A DNA stretch of 18,898 bases from contig JAPLLQ010000118.1 in assembly GCA_026387485.1 (NCBI GenBank), positions 1,036 to 19,933 of the forward strand, given 5' to 3'. The stretch comes from Candidatus Omnitrophota bacterium (GTDB lineage Bacteria; Omnitrophota; Gorgyraeia; Gygaellales; Profunditerraquicolaceae). This document shows, piece by piece, positions 1 through 6,662 of the stretch (positions are counted from its first letter, which is position 1; every line of letters begins with the position of its first letter). The notes beneath the pieces are model-generated. The model was not told the DNA's origin. It did no database searches and saw only the letters and a program-made list of their open reading frames with translations. A program made the translations under genes and the position numbers.

Positions 1-341
1 ACCTGAAAATATGTCAACATAAACCGCTGCTGTTGCTGCTGCTTCTTCAGGCGCGAAGGATAAAACTGTACTACTAATTTATACCCTTCTTTAGAAAAAT
101 ACCCTTCACGCTCTTGCTTCCAACCGGCCTTAGGCAGTTCCTTCTGAAAAAAACTAGTTATTTTCTCCTTACTTAAGGAAGTGGTATAACGAACTATTTG
201 GGTTTTCATCGGGCCAATGAATGTATCTCTCCTAGCATCCTCCTGAGCATCTTTAGGCAGCGGGATCTCCGGGATCTGGGCCCAAACACAGCTAATAAAC
301 ATGCCTAAAATTAATAACAAAAAAACACCTTTTTTACGCAT
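1..341 (-). CDS. Secreted protein of unknown function, C-terminus beyond window
   Basis: An open frame starts at ATG 341 and runs off the left edge, giving 113 visible residues. The start is preceded by AAGGAG, 6 nt away. It begins MRKKGVFLLLILGMF, a clear signal peptide with a likely signal peptidase I site after VWA (residue 21). A Cys at residue 18 is not in a good lipobox. The mature part (IVRYTTSLSKEKITSFF, then ELPKAGW and a Y/F-rich segment) resembles the widespread small exported domains that read 'Y-x-S-x(n)-FY-x-ELPKxGW', but I cannot assign a family. A run of Lys/Gln residues (KKQQQQQ) lies near the visible end. It starts 16 nt after the TadG-like gene and is probably the next gene of the pilus operon. 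Function unknown. Confidence 0.7.
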   Translation of the reverse strand, partial: MRKKGVFLLLILGMFISCVWAQIPEIPLPKDAQEDARRDTFIGPMKTQIVRYTTSLSKEKITSFFQKELPKAGWKQEREGYFSKEGYKLVVQFYPSRLKKQQQQQRFMLTYFQ

Positions 342-357
342 CTTCTTCTCCTTATTC

Positions 358-1818
358 TTAGTTTGCATCGGTCAAACGCGCTTCGTAACCACCTTCAATC
401 ACATCCCCGCCATCAAAACAGGCAGTACTGTTGCTGGCTATATTCGGATAAATAAAATTAAGAAAGCTTTTGTTTGAGCCGCCATATTCACCCCGGCCAT
501 GTTCACCCCAGACCTTAGTCTGCACACAATAGTTCATATTTATACTGGTAACTTGAATTACAAAAAGGTCAGTTGCCCCTCTGCAAGAGGATATCTCTGA
601 GTCTTCCACTGTTGCAAGAGTTAAGTTGGCTTTTATATCCGCTATCCTATCCTCAATATTATTAAAATAATCCCAACCTGTAAGTAAATTAATTTCATTG
701 GCAAAGATTTGCTCCATGGCTGACCCGCACATAACTATAGCCAGAACCGCAGAGAGGATCGCAAGAATGGCCCAGAGTATACAATCATAGCCTTTACAAG
801 TAAAGAGCTGATTACAAGCCCAACCAGCCATCACCCAAAAACCACCAGAGAAACCAAAATAGCTCATCGCACGAACATTCCGCTCCATGGCATCGGTAAT
901 TGTATCATATACTTCTGTGATATAATCAACACACTCCTGCAGTATCTGCTTTGCCTGCGTAAGGGTATAAGGAGGGTACATAATTCCGTAACTATCTACC
1001 CCGGATACGCTGGCCTCAACGCTTACACGATGCGGTTGATCTAACTTATCCCTCCAAGGATAATTACCGGAGTTATTATAACCCTCGGCTTTTATCCAGG
1101 CTTGGTATTCATCCTGCTGGGGTTCAGAGAGCTTTCCTGGAATACCGCTATTTGCAAAAGCCAGGCTTAAGGCTGCAGATTTTGCAGCTGCCGGCGCCTC
1201 ATCCATCATCGAAATTATCTGGCAAAGGAGATTGTGTGTAAGATCATAGTGGTATTGATAGAACGCTATCAAATACTCAAGATCTGCTTTTATAGGAGGA
1301 AGATAGGGCCATGTTTCATTTAAAAGATACTGAGCTGCGGCAGTAAGTACCACTAAAGCCGCGGCTTTCGTACCGCTCTCCAACCAGTTAGAAGAGCATT
1401 CAGCATATCCGCAAACGACTGTTAATTGTGGCCATGGCGATAACCATAGAGCTATAACTGCACTCGTTGCGGTTATGGCGCCATAATACAACAGCTCTGG
1501 AGTATCAAGCTCATCTTCAATTTCGCCTAGAAGGTATGTTTCTTCCGCAAAAAGTTCATTCGATGTCTCAAAAAGCAGCTTATTTCCTTCCGCAAAGGCA
1601 TTTAAATAATCAGCCATTACTGAGGCTGCGGCTAAACTGCCGGCGTCAGCGGCATTACCGGTTTCCGTCTTATCCAAAGCTACCCTGCCGATATTAACGG
1701 TGGCGATTGTCGCGATAATCAGGATGACTAAAGCTATAATTAAAAAGGGAGCGACTTGGGCCTTAATCCCGCCTGCCTTCTTAAAGTGCTTATTTTTATC
1801 AAACCAAGAGAAAAGCAT
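358..1818 (-). CDS. TadG-like pilus assembly protein
   Basis: 486 residues. The N-terminus has a cytoplasmic basic stretch, a KAQ motif (residues 19-21) and one strong transmembrane helix (about 23-45). This is followed by VNIGRVALDKTETGNAADAG and a run of Ala/Ser (61-66), the hallmark of the Tad/TadG N-terminal helix family (Dlg...k...q.aADAAaLAAA). Unlike the pilins downstream, it has Phe where the cleaved prepilins have Glu+5, so it is probably not processed, as expected for TadG. A long periplasmic region follows. It has further hydrophobic segments (about 112-137 and 345-366) and around a dozen Cys residues, so disulfides are likely. Start ATG 1818 has a good GGGAGG Shine-Dalgarno. It lies 11 nt after the TadE-like gene in the same operon. 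The central part has no family I recognise. Confidence 0.75.
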   Translation of the reverse strand: MLFSWFDKNKHFKKAGGIKAQVAPFLIIALVILIIATIATVNIGRVALDKTETGNAADAGSLAAASVMADYLNAFAEGNKLLFETSNELFAEETYLLGEIEDELDTPELLYYGAITATSAVIALWLSPWPQLTVVCGYAECSSNWLESGTKAAALVVLTAAAQYLLNETWPYLPPIKADLEYLIAFYQYHYDLTHNLLCQIISMMDEAPAAAKSAALSLAFANSGIPGKLSEPQQDEYQAWIKAEGYNNSGNYPWRDKLDQPHRVSVEASVSGVDSYGIMYPPYTLTQAKQILQECVDYITEVYDTITDAMERNVRAMSYFGFSGGFWVMAGWACNQLFTCKGYDCILWAILAILSAVLAIVMCGSAMEQIFANEINLLTGWDYFNNIEDRIADIKANLTLATVEDSEISSCRGATDLFVIQVTSINMNYCVQTKVWGEHGRGEYGGSNKSFLNFIYPNIASNSTACFDGGDVIEGGYEARLTDAN

Positions 1819-1829
1819 CTGCCTCCCTA

Positions 1830-2066
1830 TTATTTTAAAAAAATAATCTCGCTATCCGCAATATTACTTATAACCTCAGGGGGCGGTGTAACGCGTGAAT
1901 CTGCACTCCCTGAACCAGCGGGTACTCTAGAACCTTTATACCACATCTGGCGCCTGACGATATTATCCGCAGACCACTTCCATAAACCAAGCAAGCCGAA
2001 AAGTAACATTATTATTATAACAAAAATTACGGTAAATTCCAGGGTTGCTTGGGCTTTTTTCCTCAT
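1830..2066 (-). CDS. TadE-like pseudopilin (short)
   Basis: 78 residues. The N-terminus MRKKAQATLEF matches a prepilin-type (Flp / class III) signal: basic residues, then A|Q with Glu at +5 and Phe at +6 of the predicted mature chain. A hydrophobic helix follows (TVIFVIIIMLLFGLLGLW). The QATLEF-hydrophobic start and the aromatic/basic stretch just after the helix fit TadE-like minor pseudopilins, but the chain is shorter than the usual TadE (>100 residues). The Pro/Gly/Ser-rich tail has no fold I recognise. It sits between the frameshifted TadE-like gene (30 nt upstream) and the TadG-like gene (11 nt downstream). Tad systems usually have two or three TadE/F/G pseudopilins at this place. A weak AGAGG lies 11-12 nt before the ATG. 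Confidence 0.7.
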   Translation of the reverse strand: MRKKAQATLEFTVIFVIIIMLLFGLLGLWKWSADNIVRRQMWYKGSRVPAGSGSADSRVTPPPEVISNIADSEIIFLK

Positions 2067-2096
2067 TAGAAATCAATACCTCTATTTAAAGTTTTC

Positions 2097-2625
2097 TTAC
2101 CTATCTTGAGAGTATGTACCATAATCTTTTAAATAATGGGTAAAACTATGATTGGTCCCTTCAATATTAACTTTAGCTTCTAATATATCTGTTGCTGTAA
2201 GAGTCCGTTGAGTTTGGCCATTTGTTATCACGGTGTCAGTAGTTGTGTCTGTGGTATTTTTATATGTATTAACACTGGTTTCGGTTGTTCCGGGGGCATG
2301 ATCAGGCGAGGTACCTAAAGGTATTGTTTGATCATTGAGCTGATATGTACTGCCCCCTCCGCCTGCTCCCCAGACAACTTGCCCGCTACCGGAAAAAACC
2401 TTGCCCTAATTCCATTGGCCGGGAGACATTGGCCATCCTGCGGTAGGCAACCATAGTATAGCCACCTCTTGTCCCTAGTGCCTGACGAAAGGCCTGCATA
2501 AGATAAGACTGCTGGCGGTTGATTTTTTCGCTATAATTAATCAGGAAAGTAAAAGCCACGATTAAAAGAGAGCCTAAAATCGCTAGTTCCGTAGTTGCCT
2601 GCGCCTTTTTAACCCTTATCAACAT
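2097..2625 (-). pseudogene. TadE-like pseudopilin gene with frameshift in a T6 run
   Basis: Frame 1 (2625 to stop 2386, 79 residues) starts MLIRVKKAQATTELAILG, a prepilin signal (A|Q, Glu+5) with a TadE-like helix, and ends after ELGQGFFR. Frame 2, open from about 2410 to a TAA at 2097-2099, carries about 100 more residues. It begins FSGSGQVVWGAGGGGSTYQL, has a Thr/Asn-rich middle and ends YLKDYGTYSQDR. Frame 2 has a TAG just upstream of the T run and frame 1 has a TAG just after it, so the switch must fall inside about 20 nt that include six T (plus-strand A at 2393-2398). Dropping one T joins the two into a 175-residue protein. This may be a real mutation, a homopolymer sequencing error or, less likely, +1 slippage. 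It is the third-last pilin-type gene in the array. Confidence 0.75.
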
Positions 2626-2648
2626 CTTGGGCCTCGTTTTTAAAAAAC

Positions 2649-2975
2649 TTAATTTGTGTCCTGACTCACAGAGGTATAGTTTATGCTCTGATTCTGTTGG
2701 GTGTTTGAAATTTTAGCTCCGCCGATCAGAGTAGACTCCTGCTGCTCTGAATCAAAGCTAGAGTTAGTCAGGGAACCCAAAACCTCCAAATCCTTGGTAT
2801 CCACAGAATAAACTCGCTGTTCAGTCCCGATAAAAGAGTCAGTTAGGGCTTTAATCTTAGCTTGATAACCGCGCTTAACATAGGCTTCCATACCCACGAA
2901 AACCAAACCGACTACGCCGATAATCAGCGCTATCTCGGTCAAACTCTGGGCTTTTTTAAGGGTTAGGCTTTTCAT
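2649..2975 (-). CDS. Pilin-like protein, KRGxQ family (paralog 4)
   Basis: 108 residues. Prepilin signal LKKAQSLTEI (A|Q, Glu+5) is followed by a helix (ALIIGVVGLVFVGMEAYV). The motif YVKRGYQAKIKAL follows directly and is shared with the next three genes upstream (Y-[VIM]-KRG-[YFL]-Q-[AG]). The C-terminal 60 residues are Ser/Thr/Asn/Gln-rich with no Cys, consistent with a surface-exposed pilin head. Its ATG follows the TAA of the preceding gene with no gap (TAAATG), so translation is likely coupled. There is no strong Shine-Dalgarno of its own. It is a minor or alternative pilin by inference; the family is assigned only by the N-terminal motif and context. Confidence 0.75.
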   Translation of the reverse strand: MKSLTLKKAQSLTEIALIIGVVGLVFVGMEAYVKRGYQAKIKALTDSFIGTEQRVYSVDTKDLEVLGSLTNSSFDSEQQESTLIGGAKISNTQQNQSINYTSVSQDTN

Positions 2976-3281
2976 TTAAGGCCACCAGTCTCCACTCATC
3001 GGCCCGGTGCTTTCATTCGTAGACTTGTTAGTTAATTCAAAAGTATTATCCACATTATTACTGGTGCTGGTAGTAGTATCCTGACTATCTGTATGCACAC
3101 TTTTACGCTCTCCAATGCCTGTAACTGTATTGCCGGGGGAATACTGCTCTCCCAGCTGGTTAGCCAAGCCGCGGATATTGCCCTGAAAGCCTCGTTTAAT
3201 ATAACAAGCCATAGCAATAATCCCGGCTGTTAACAGCCCAATTAATATCAGATATTCTAATGCTAGCTGACCTTTACGCAT
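2976..3281 (-). CDS. Pilin-like protein, KRGxQ family (paralog 3)
   Basis: 101 residues. The very short leader MRKG is followed by QLALEYLILIG, so processing after Gly4 would give Glu at +5 and Tyr at +6, the textbook Flp motif. The helix ends in CYIKRGFQGNIRGL. A GEQYSPG motif then follows, and its near twin GQQYSPG is present in the neighbouring paralog. The tail is rich in Thr, Ser and Asn (for example TTTSTSNNVDNT) and ends in GDWWP. The sequence suggests a small pilin with a low-complexity hydrophilic head. Start ATG 3281 has only a modest GCAGGAT ribosome site. It is tightly packed in the pilin operon. Confidence 0.78.
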   Translation of the reverse strand: MRKGQLALEYLILIGLLTAGIIAMACYIKRGFQGNIRGLANQLGEQYSPGNTVTGIGERKSVHTDSQDTTTSTSNNVDNTFELTNKSTNESTGPMSGDWWP

Positions 3282-3304
3282 ATCCTGCCTGCTTTATACT
3301 TATA

Positions 3305-3619
3305 TTAATTACCCCAATATTCATTGGAGCTTTCCATTACATGCTCATTACCCCATCTGTTTTGCAGGTTCGTATCTATATTCGTTGAAGTTATACCACC
3401 ACTAAGTGTTTCTATCTGTGCAGAATTAGCAACGGTTGTATAGTTTGAGATGGTAATTCCCGGCGAATACTGCTGACCAACCTGATCGGTTGATTCTTTT
3501 AGCCTGCCCTGAAAACCTCTTTTCATATAAATACCCATAGCAATAAGGGCAGCAACCACAAAACCCGTCAAAATAACATACTCCAAAGTGCTCTGGCCGC
3601 TTTTTTTGCGTAAAAACAT
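3305..3619 (-). CDS. Pilin-like protein, KRGxQ family (paralog 2)
   Basis: 104 residues. The prepilin signal is RKKSGQSTLEYVIL (G|Q, Glu+5, Tyr+6), with a hydrophobic helix to about residue 29. IYMKRGFQGRLKES and the GQQYSPG motif follow, then a Thr/Ser/Asn-rich tail ending SSNEYWGN. The very strong AGGAGGTGAA lies at the right distance from ATG 3619 and fixes the start. The protein aligns along its first ~55 residues with the products of 2976..3281 and 3652..3984, so these are tandem paralogs with conserved stems and divergent heads. Likely exported and assembled by the Tad machinery. Confidence 0.8.
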   Translation of the reverse strand: MFLRKKSGQSTLEYVILTGFVVAALIAMGIYMKRGFQGRLKESTDQVGQQYSPGITISNYTTVANSAQIETLSGGITSTNIDTNLQNRWGNEHVMESSNEYWGN

Positions 3620-3651
3620 AGCTTTTCACCTCCTTAAAAATTACTTAACTA

Positions 3652-3984
3652 TTACTGAACATTAGCTATGGTCTGGTTTCCGGTCCTACTGCTAATCTCA
3701 TTAGTTGTCCTGTCTATAACTCCGCCTTCACCAGCGTTTTCTGTATCAGAGGCATTCCTACTAGAAGTAAAGGTTGAACCCATATAATAAGGTTCATACT
3801 GGTTTTGAGCGGTAGAGCCTAAGACCGTGCTTGCATCAGTATCCACATAATCTACGCCTGCCTTCACCTTAGCCTGCAAGCCTCTTTTAACATAAACCTG
3901 CATCGCAACCGCAGCGGCAATAACCAAGCCGACGACTATAGCGTATTCTGCCGTGCTCTGAGCTTTGCGCATTAATCTGAACAT
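3652..3984 (-). CDS. Pilin-like protein, KRGxQ family (paralog 1)
   Basis: 110 residues from ATG 3984. An in-frame ATG at 4020 exists, but it would overlap the end of the previous gene and bury a perfect AGGAGGTGA ribosome site that sits just before 3984, so the later start is chosen. It begins MFRLMRKAQSTAEYAIVVG: A|Q, Glu+5, Tyr+6. The helix is followed by VYVKRGLQAKVKAG, the motif shared with the next three genes. The C-terminal half is Ser/Thr/Asn-rich (NEISSRTGNQTIANVQ). Its leader DNA and first five residues are nearly identical to those of the gene at 4024..4200, which points to recent duplication of the 5' end. Confidence 0.8.
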   Translation of the reverse strand: MFRLMRKAQSTAEYAIVVGLVIAAAVAMQVYVKRGLQAKVKAGVDYVDTDASTVLGSTAQNQYEPYYMGSTFTSSRNASDTENAGEGGVIDRTTNEISSRTGNQTIANVQ

Positions 3985-4023
3985 TTTTGTCACCTCCTCC
4001 TCTTTTAAAAAGTAAGGCAATAA

Positions 4024-4200
4024 TTATCCGCCGAAATTTACGGTCTCAATCTTGTTCTGCATTTTATCGCCTAAGCTGTTATATGAAGCACCGAGCCTTG
4101 ATTTTATGCCCGCTGACAGCGCGACAACCGCTCCGATTATTGCGGCCAATATTATCACGTACTCCAAGGTACTCTGGGCCTTACGCATTAACCTGAACAT
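4024..4200 (-). CDS. Flp-type prepilin, short
   Basis: 58 residues from ATG 4200, placed by the strong AGGAGGTGA just upstream; the ATG at 4209 overlaps that site. It begins MFRLMRKAQSTLEYVIIL (A|Q, Glu+5, Tyr+6). After the helix comes a short, positively charged segment (SAGIKSRLGASYNSLGDK), and the protein ends VNFGG. The mature chain would be about 50 residues, the size of a classic Flp major pilin. With its very strong ribosome site it is a candidate for a major subunit, competing with the 4375..4596 product. Confidence 0.8.
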   Translation of the reverse strand: MFRLMRKAQSTLEYVIILAAIIGAVVALSAGIKSRLGASYNSLGDKMQNKIETVNFGG

Positions 4201-4219
4201 TTTTGTCACCTCCTCCTTT

Positions 4220-4378
4220 TTAATCTTTCCGGTAGTAATTTAATTCCTCCTGCGCCTGCTTAAGGTGCGCGTTCATTGCCCGCATAATATAGGTGCTCAT
4301 CGCCATAAGCGCTGAGGCGATAATTAAAATCAAGACGGTATATTCCAAAATACTCTGGGCCCTGCGGTTTTTTATCAT
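4220..4378 (-). CDS. Flp-type prepilin, very short (52 residues)
   Basis: This small gene is easy to miss. Its ATG at 4378 overlaps the TGA of the upstream prepilin gene (ATGA), and it ends in TAA at 4220. It begins MIKNRRAQSILEYTVLILII (A|Q, Glu+5, Tyr+6). The helix is followed by AMSTYIMRAMNAHLKQAQEE and the end NYYRKD. The 4-nt stop/start overlap implies translational coupling with the first pilin, and it is followed closely by the next Shine-Dalgarno. The prepilin motif, the hydrophobic helix and its place in an unbroken series of prepilins support it as real. Possibly a minor Flp pilin. Confidence 0.75.
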   Translation of the reverse strand: MIKNRRAQSILEYTVLILIIASALMAMSTYIMRAMNAHLKQAQEELNYYRKD

Positions 4379-4596
4379 TGCATTGCTCCCACGGCCTGGT
4401 TTACGTAGTTGTGAAAAATTCCCGGCACTCTCATTGCAAAAGCTATTGTTACTGCCACCAATAATCCAAATATCAAGAGGTATTCAACAGTATTCTGACC
4501 CCTCTTATCCTTTAAAAATAAAAAATGGCTGCCGCAAAAGTCCTTAGCAACCCAGAAAAACCCCTTTAGACAGTTATCCCGTGGCTTATTATACAT
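4375..4596 (-). CDS. flp: Flp-type prepilin, first gene of the pilin operon
   Basis: 73 residues from ATG 4596, chosen because GGAGGG lies 7 nt before it; an upstream ATG at 4659 lies at or before the predicted transcription start. The leader is unusually long for a Flp pilin (about 34 residues, MYNKPRDNCLKGFFWVAKDF... with two Cys) and ends KDKRG|QNTVEYLLIFGL, with Glu+5 and Tyr+6 after the predicted cleavage. The mature chain of about 39 residues is almost all helix, ending in YVNQAVGAMQ. It stands directly behind a consensus promoter, as expected for the major pilin gene of a Tad locus. Processing would need a prepilin peptidase (TadV/CpaA type), not seen in this window. Confidence 0.78.
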   Translation of the reverse strand: MYNKPRDNCLKGFFWVAKDFCGSHFLFLKDKRGQNTVEYLLIFGLLVAVTIAFAMRVPGIFHNYVNQAVGAMQ

Positions 4597-4663
4597 CCTG
4601 ATACCCTCCCTCAGGACCAGATTATTTCTTAACCCAGCTTTATCTTTTTCTCTATGCAACTAA

Positions 4664-4692
4664 AATATAACATTTATAAATAAGGGTGTCAA
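4664..4692 (-). promoter_or_regulatory. Sigma-70 promoter of the pilin operon
   Basis: Read on the minus strand: TTGACA (4692-4687, full consensus), a 17-nt spacer, then TATATT (4669-4664, 5 of 6). Expected start of transcription is near 4656, leaving about 60 nt of leader before the first prepilin ATG at 4596. Nothing in that leader looks like a riboswitch. Confidence 0.75.
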
Positions 4693-4717
4693 TGTCATTT
4701 GCCCCGGATTAAGAAAG

Positions 4718-4730
4718 CGCTTCCTAAGCG
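4718..4730 (-). terminator. Weak hairpin after the transposase-like gene
   Basis: CGCTT-AGG-AAGCG forms a 5-bp stem with a 3-nt loop overlapping the stop codon (TAG 4724-4726) of the 602-residue protein gene. It is followed on the minus strand only by CTTTCTT, not a true U-tract. It may slow read-through into the pilin operon, but as a terminator it is marginal. Confidence 0.25.
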
Positions 4731-6532
4731 ATAGTAAAGTATAATAATTTGTTTTCACCGGAATAAACCCCTTTTTCATTTAACCTGCGGCAGAGATAGC
4801 TTAAGTCCTTTAAGAAACCGTAACCCGGTTCAGGCTGAAAAGATATAATCAGGCAGTCATTTTGGGGCTTGATATTGGCCTTAAGGCTATAGAACCTTTC
4901 TTGCATCGTGATTAAATCCCGCTCTTCATATCCAGCGGGCATAAAAGAGAGGCGCAGATATAAATCTAAAGCTTTAAGATAACTCTCCAAGAGCGATTTT
5001 GTATCTATGAGGGCATTCTGGCTTAAACTTAAATTCTCTGTCGAGAAAAAACGCTGGGCATTGGCGGTATAGGTAAAGAGCTCGACTTTACGGCTATAAT
5101 CCTGAAATGCCTCCTCTAAATTCGGCCAGCGGCTTATATAGGCATTAGCCAATTCCTGGGATTTTAAACCTTCCGAATCAGCATTACTTAAAATAATCAG
5201 GCGGGCTTTCTCGTTAGGGCTGGTTTTCAGAACGCAACCTCTTAAGGTTACCGTTTCCTTAGCCTGCGGCTGGGATAATTCAAGCTCTATTTCGGCAAGG
5301 TAAAATTCTTTAGCTTCCGCTCCAAGGTGAACCGGCGTAAATTCCCCTATTTTATTTATTTTACGGGATTCAGTAAACTGCCAAGGCCACATCGCCAAAA
5401 CAAAAAAATGTTTTTTGTTTGGGAATGAAGAGATGACTGCTAATTCTTCCAGTTTATTACCGTAAAGGGTAAGATTAAGTATGCCGTTACCTCGGGAATT
5501 AAAACCGGAAACTAAATTAAAAAATTCCTTGCTTGGCATGTCATAACCCGGAGCCATAAAAATAAGGCAGAGGCTATTTTCATAGAAACATTTATTAATC
5601 CGGCTCTTAATATTACTAATTGACGCGGAAAAATCATAAGGCAGGTAGGGAGTTGACCAGATAGTATATAGCTGGCCATCTAAGTATAAGGTATCTTTAT
5701 TGGCTAAGGTGATCTTTATGCAACGCACCTCCTGAAGCGCGTTCAAAAGAATACGGGAGATCTCCTGATTCATCTCCTGAGTTAATTGCAGCTGGGTGAG
5801 GCTTGATTTACCTATATTATCCTCAAGCAAAGATGAGTAGAGCAGGTTTTCAGCCTGGATTAAAATATCGCTCTGCGGCTGATTGAGGCCCTTAGAAATC
5901 AGTGGACTGACACAGCTGGTGCCGGCGATTAAATAATCCGCGGCCCTCAGTAAAACTATGCCGCTATTTTCTATCTGCGGGGATAGCTTAACTTTGGCCT
6001 CAATTTCTAACTTAGCCGCCTCTTCCTGCTGCTTACCACCCGCTGCCTCTTCCTGAACCCTTTGTTCTTCTTCGGCCTGCTTGCGCCATCTTGCTTCTTC
6101 AACCTGACGAGCAGCTTCATTTTCGGCCTTCTCGCGCTCATCCTCCAGCTGTTTTTTCTCTTCTTGCCGACGGGCTTCTTCCTCTTTTACCTTTTGCTCT
6201 TCCTCTTCGGCTCTAGGTTTGGCCTCTTCTTGAGGCTGACTTACCCGTTGAAGATCTACCTTAATTATCTCTAAGGCGGTATCTTGAGGCCTTAATAATA
6301 TAGGTAAAGAAGGCATAATTATATGCGGCCGGGCCTTCTTAGGTTTTCTTCCTATTGGAGCGCTTAAACCAGCTTCTTTGATCACCGCATTAATACTGGA
6401 TTTTGAGACTTCTATTTTAAATTCTGCTTGGGCAAGATTAGAGAGGTTCCGACAGCTTAAGGTAGGATTAGATTTTTTTTGCTCTAAGATGAAATTTCTG
6501 ATTTCCGGCTTTAACTTATGGGTTACGCCCAT
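4724..6532 (-). CDS. Transposase-derived HTH / coiled-coil protein
   Basis: 602 residues. N-terminus (about 8-62): helix-turn-helix of transposase type (IRNFILEQKK..., SKSSINAVIKEAGL, then basic GRKPKK). Residues 100-180 form a highly charged Glu/Lys/Gln/Arg coiled coil. The rest (185-602) resembles a DDE transposase core. It has a DTLYLDGQLYTIW segment with Asp285 where a first catalytic Asp would sit, and LIILSNADSEGL...YISRWPNLEEAFQD (446-478), which looks like the 'N...YxxRWxIExxFxxLK' end of IS4/IS1634-like transposases with Glu474/475 as candidate acidic residue. I cannot identify the second Asp with certainty, so activity is doubtful. No terminal inverted repeats were found at its borders. 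It separates the broken DUF192 gene from the pilin operon. The start ATG 6532 has AAAGG at 5 nt. Could be a domesticated transposase or an active element of an undescribed family. Confidence 0.6.
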   Translation of the reverse strand: MGVTHKLKPEIRNFILEQKKSNPTLSCRNLSNLAQAEFKIEVSKSSINAVIKEAGLSAPIGRKPKKARPHIIMPSLPILLRPQDTALEIIKVDLQRVSQPQEEAKPRAEEEEQKVKEEEARRQEEKKQLEDEREKAENEAARQVEEARWRKQAEEEQRVQEEAAGGKQQEEAAKLEIEAKVKLSPQIENSGIVLLRAADYLIAGTSCVSPLISKGLNQPQSDILIQAENLLYSSLLEDNIGKSSLTQLQLTQEMNQEISRILLNALQEVRCIKITLANKDTLYLDGQLYTIWSTPYLPYDFSASISNIKSRINKCFYENSLCLIFMAPGYDMPSKEFFNLVSGFNSRGNGILNLTLYGNKLEELAVISSFPNKKHFFVLAMWPWQFTESRKINKIGEFTPVHLGAEAKEFYLAEIELELSQPQAKETVTLRGCVLKTSPNEKARLIILSNADSEGLKSQELANAYISRWPNLEEAFQDYSRKVELFTYTANAQRFFSTENLSLSQNALIDTKSLLESYLKALDLYLRLSFMPAGYEERDLITMQERFYSLKANIKPQNDCLIISFQPEPGYGFLKDLSYLCRRLNEKGVYSGENKLLYFTIA

Positions 6533-6564
6533 AATAACCTTTCAGTTTGGACATTTATATGATC

Positions 6565-6593
6565 AATATACTATTCGGTTTAGATTATGTCAA
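6565..6593 (-). promoter_or_regulatory. Proximal promoter of the transposase-like gene
   Basis: Minus strand: TTGACA (6593-6588), 17-nt spacer, TATATT (6570-6565). Both hexamers and the spacing match the pilin operon promoter at 4664-4692, although the spacer sequences differ. Predicted start near 6558, about 25 nt before ATG 6532. Confidence 0.7.
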
Positions 6594-6632
6594 GGCCCAT
6601 AATAACCTTTCAGTTTGGACATTTATATGATC

Positions 6633-6661
6633 AATATACTATTCGGTTTAGATTATGTCAA
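6633..6661 (-). promoter_or_regulatory. Distal duplicate promoter of the transposase-like gene
   Basis: Exact second copy of the promoter, 68 bp upstream: -35 TTGACA at 6661-6656, -10 TATATT at 6638-6633. A transcript from here would include the short 6-codon frame (ATG 6600) in its leader. Confidence 0.65.
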
Positions 6662-6662
6662 G

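Larger units (their letters stand above)
6527..6662. repeat. Perfect 68-bp tandem duplication
   Basis: 6527-6594 and 6595-6662 are identical over all 68 bases. On the minus strand each copy carries a full promoter, a ribosome site and an ATG. The proximal ATG (6532) starts the 602-residue protein; the ATG in the distal copy (6600) is followed by GGC CTT GAC ATA ATC TAA, a 6-codon reading frame. The absence of any difference points to a very recent event or an assembly artefact. Confidence 0.95.

Noticed and set aside
3985..4020. Earlier ATG for the 110-residue pilin, adding MPYFLKEEEVTK
   Set aside because: It would overlap the strong AGGAGGTGA site serving ATG 3984, and the added acidic residues do not fit a prepilin leader.
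4597..4659. Earlier ATG for the first pilin (adds 21 residues)
   Set aside because: It lies at the predicted transcription start, and a good GGAGGG site precedes the later ATG.
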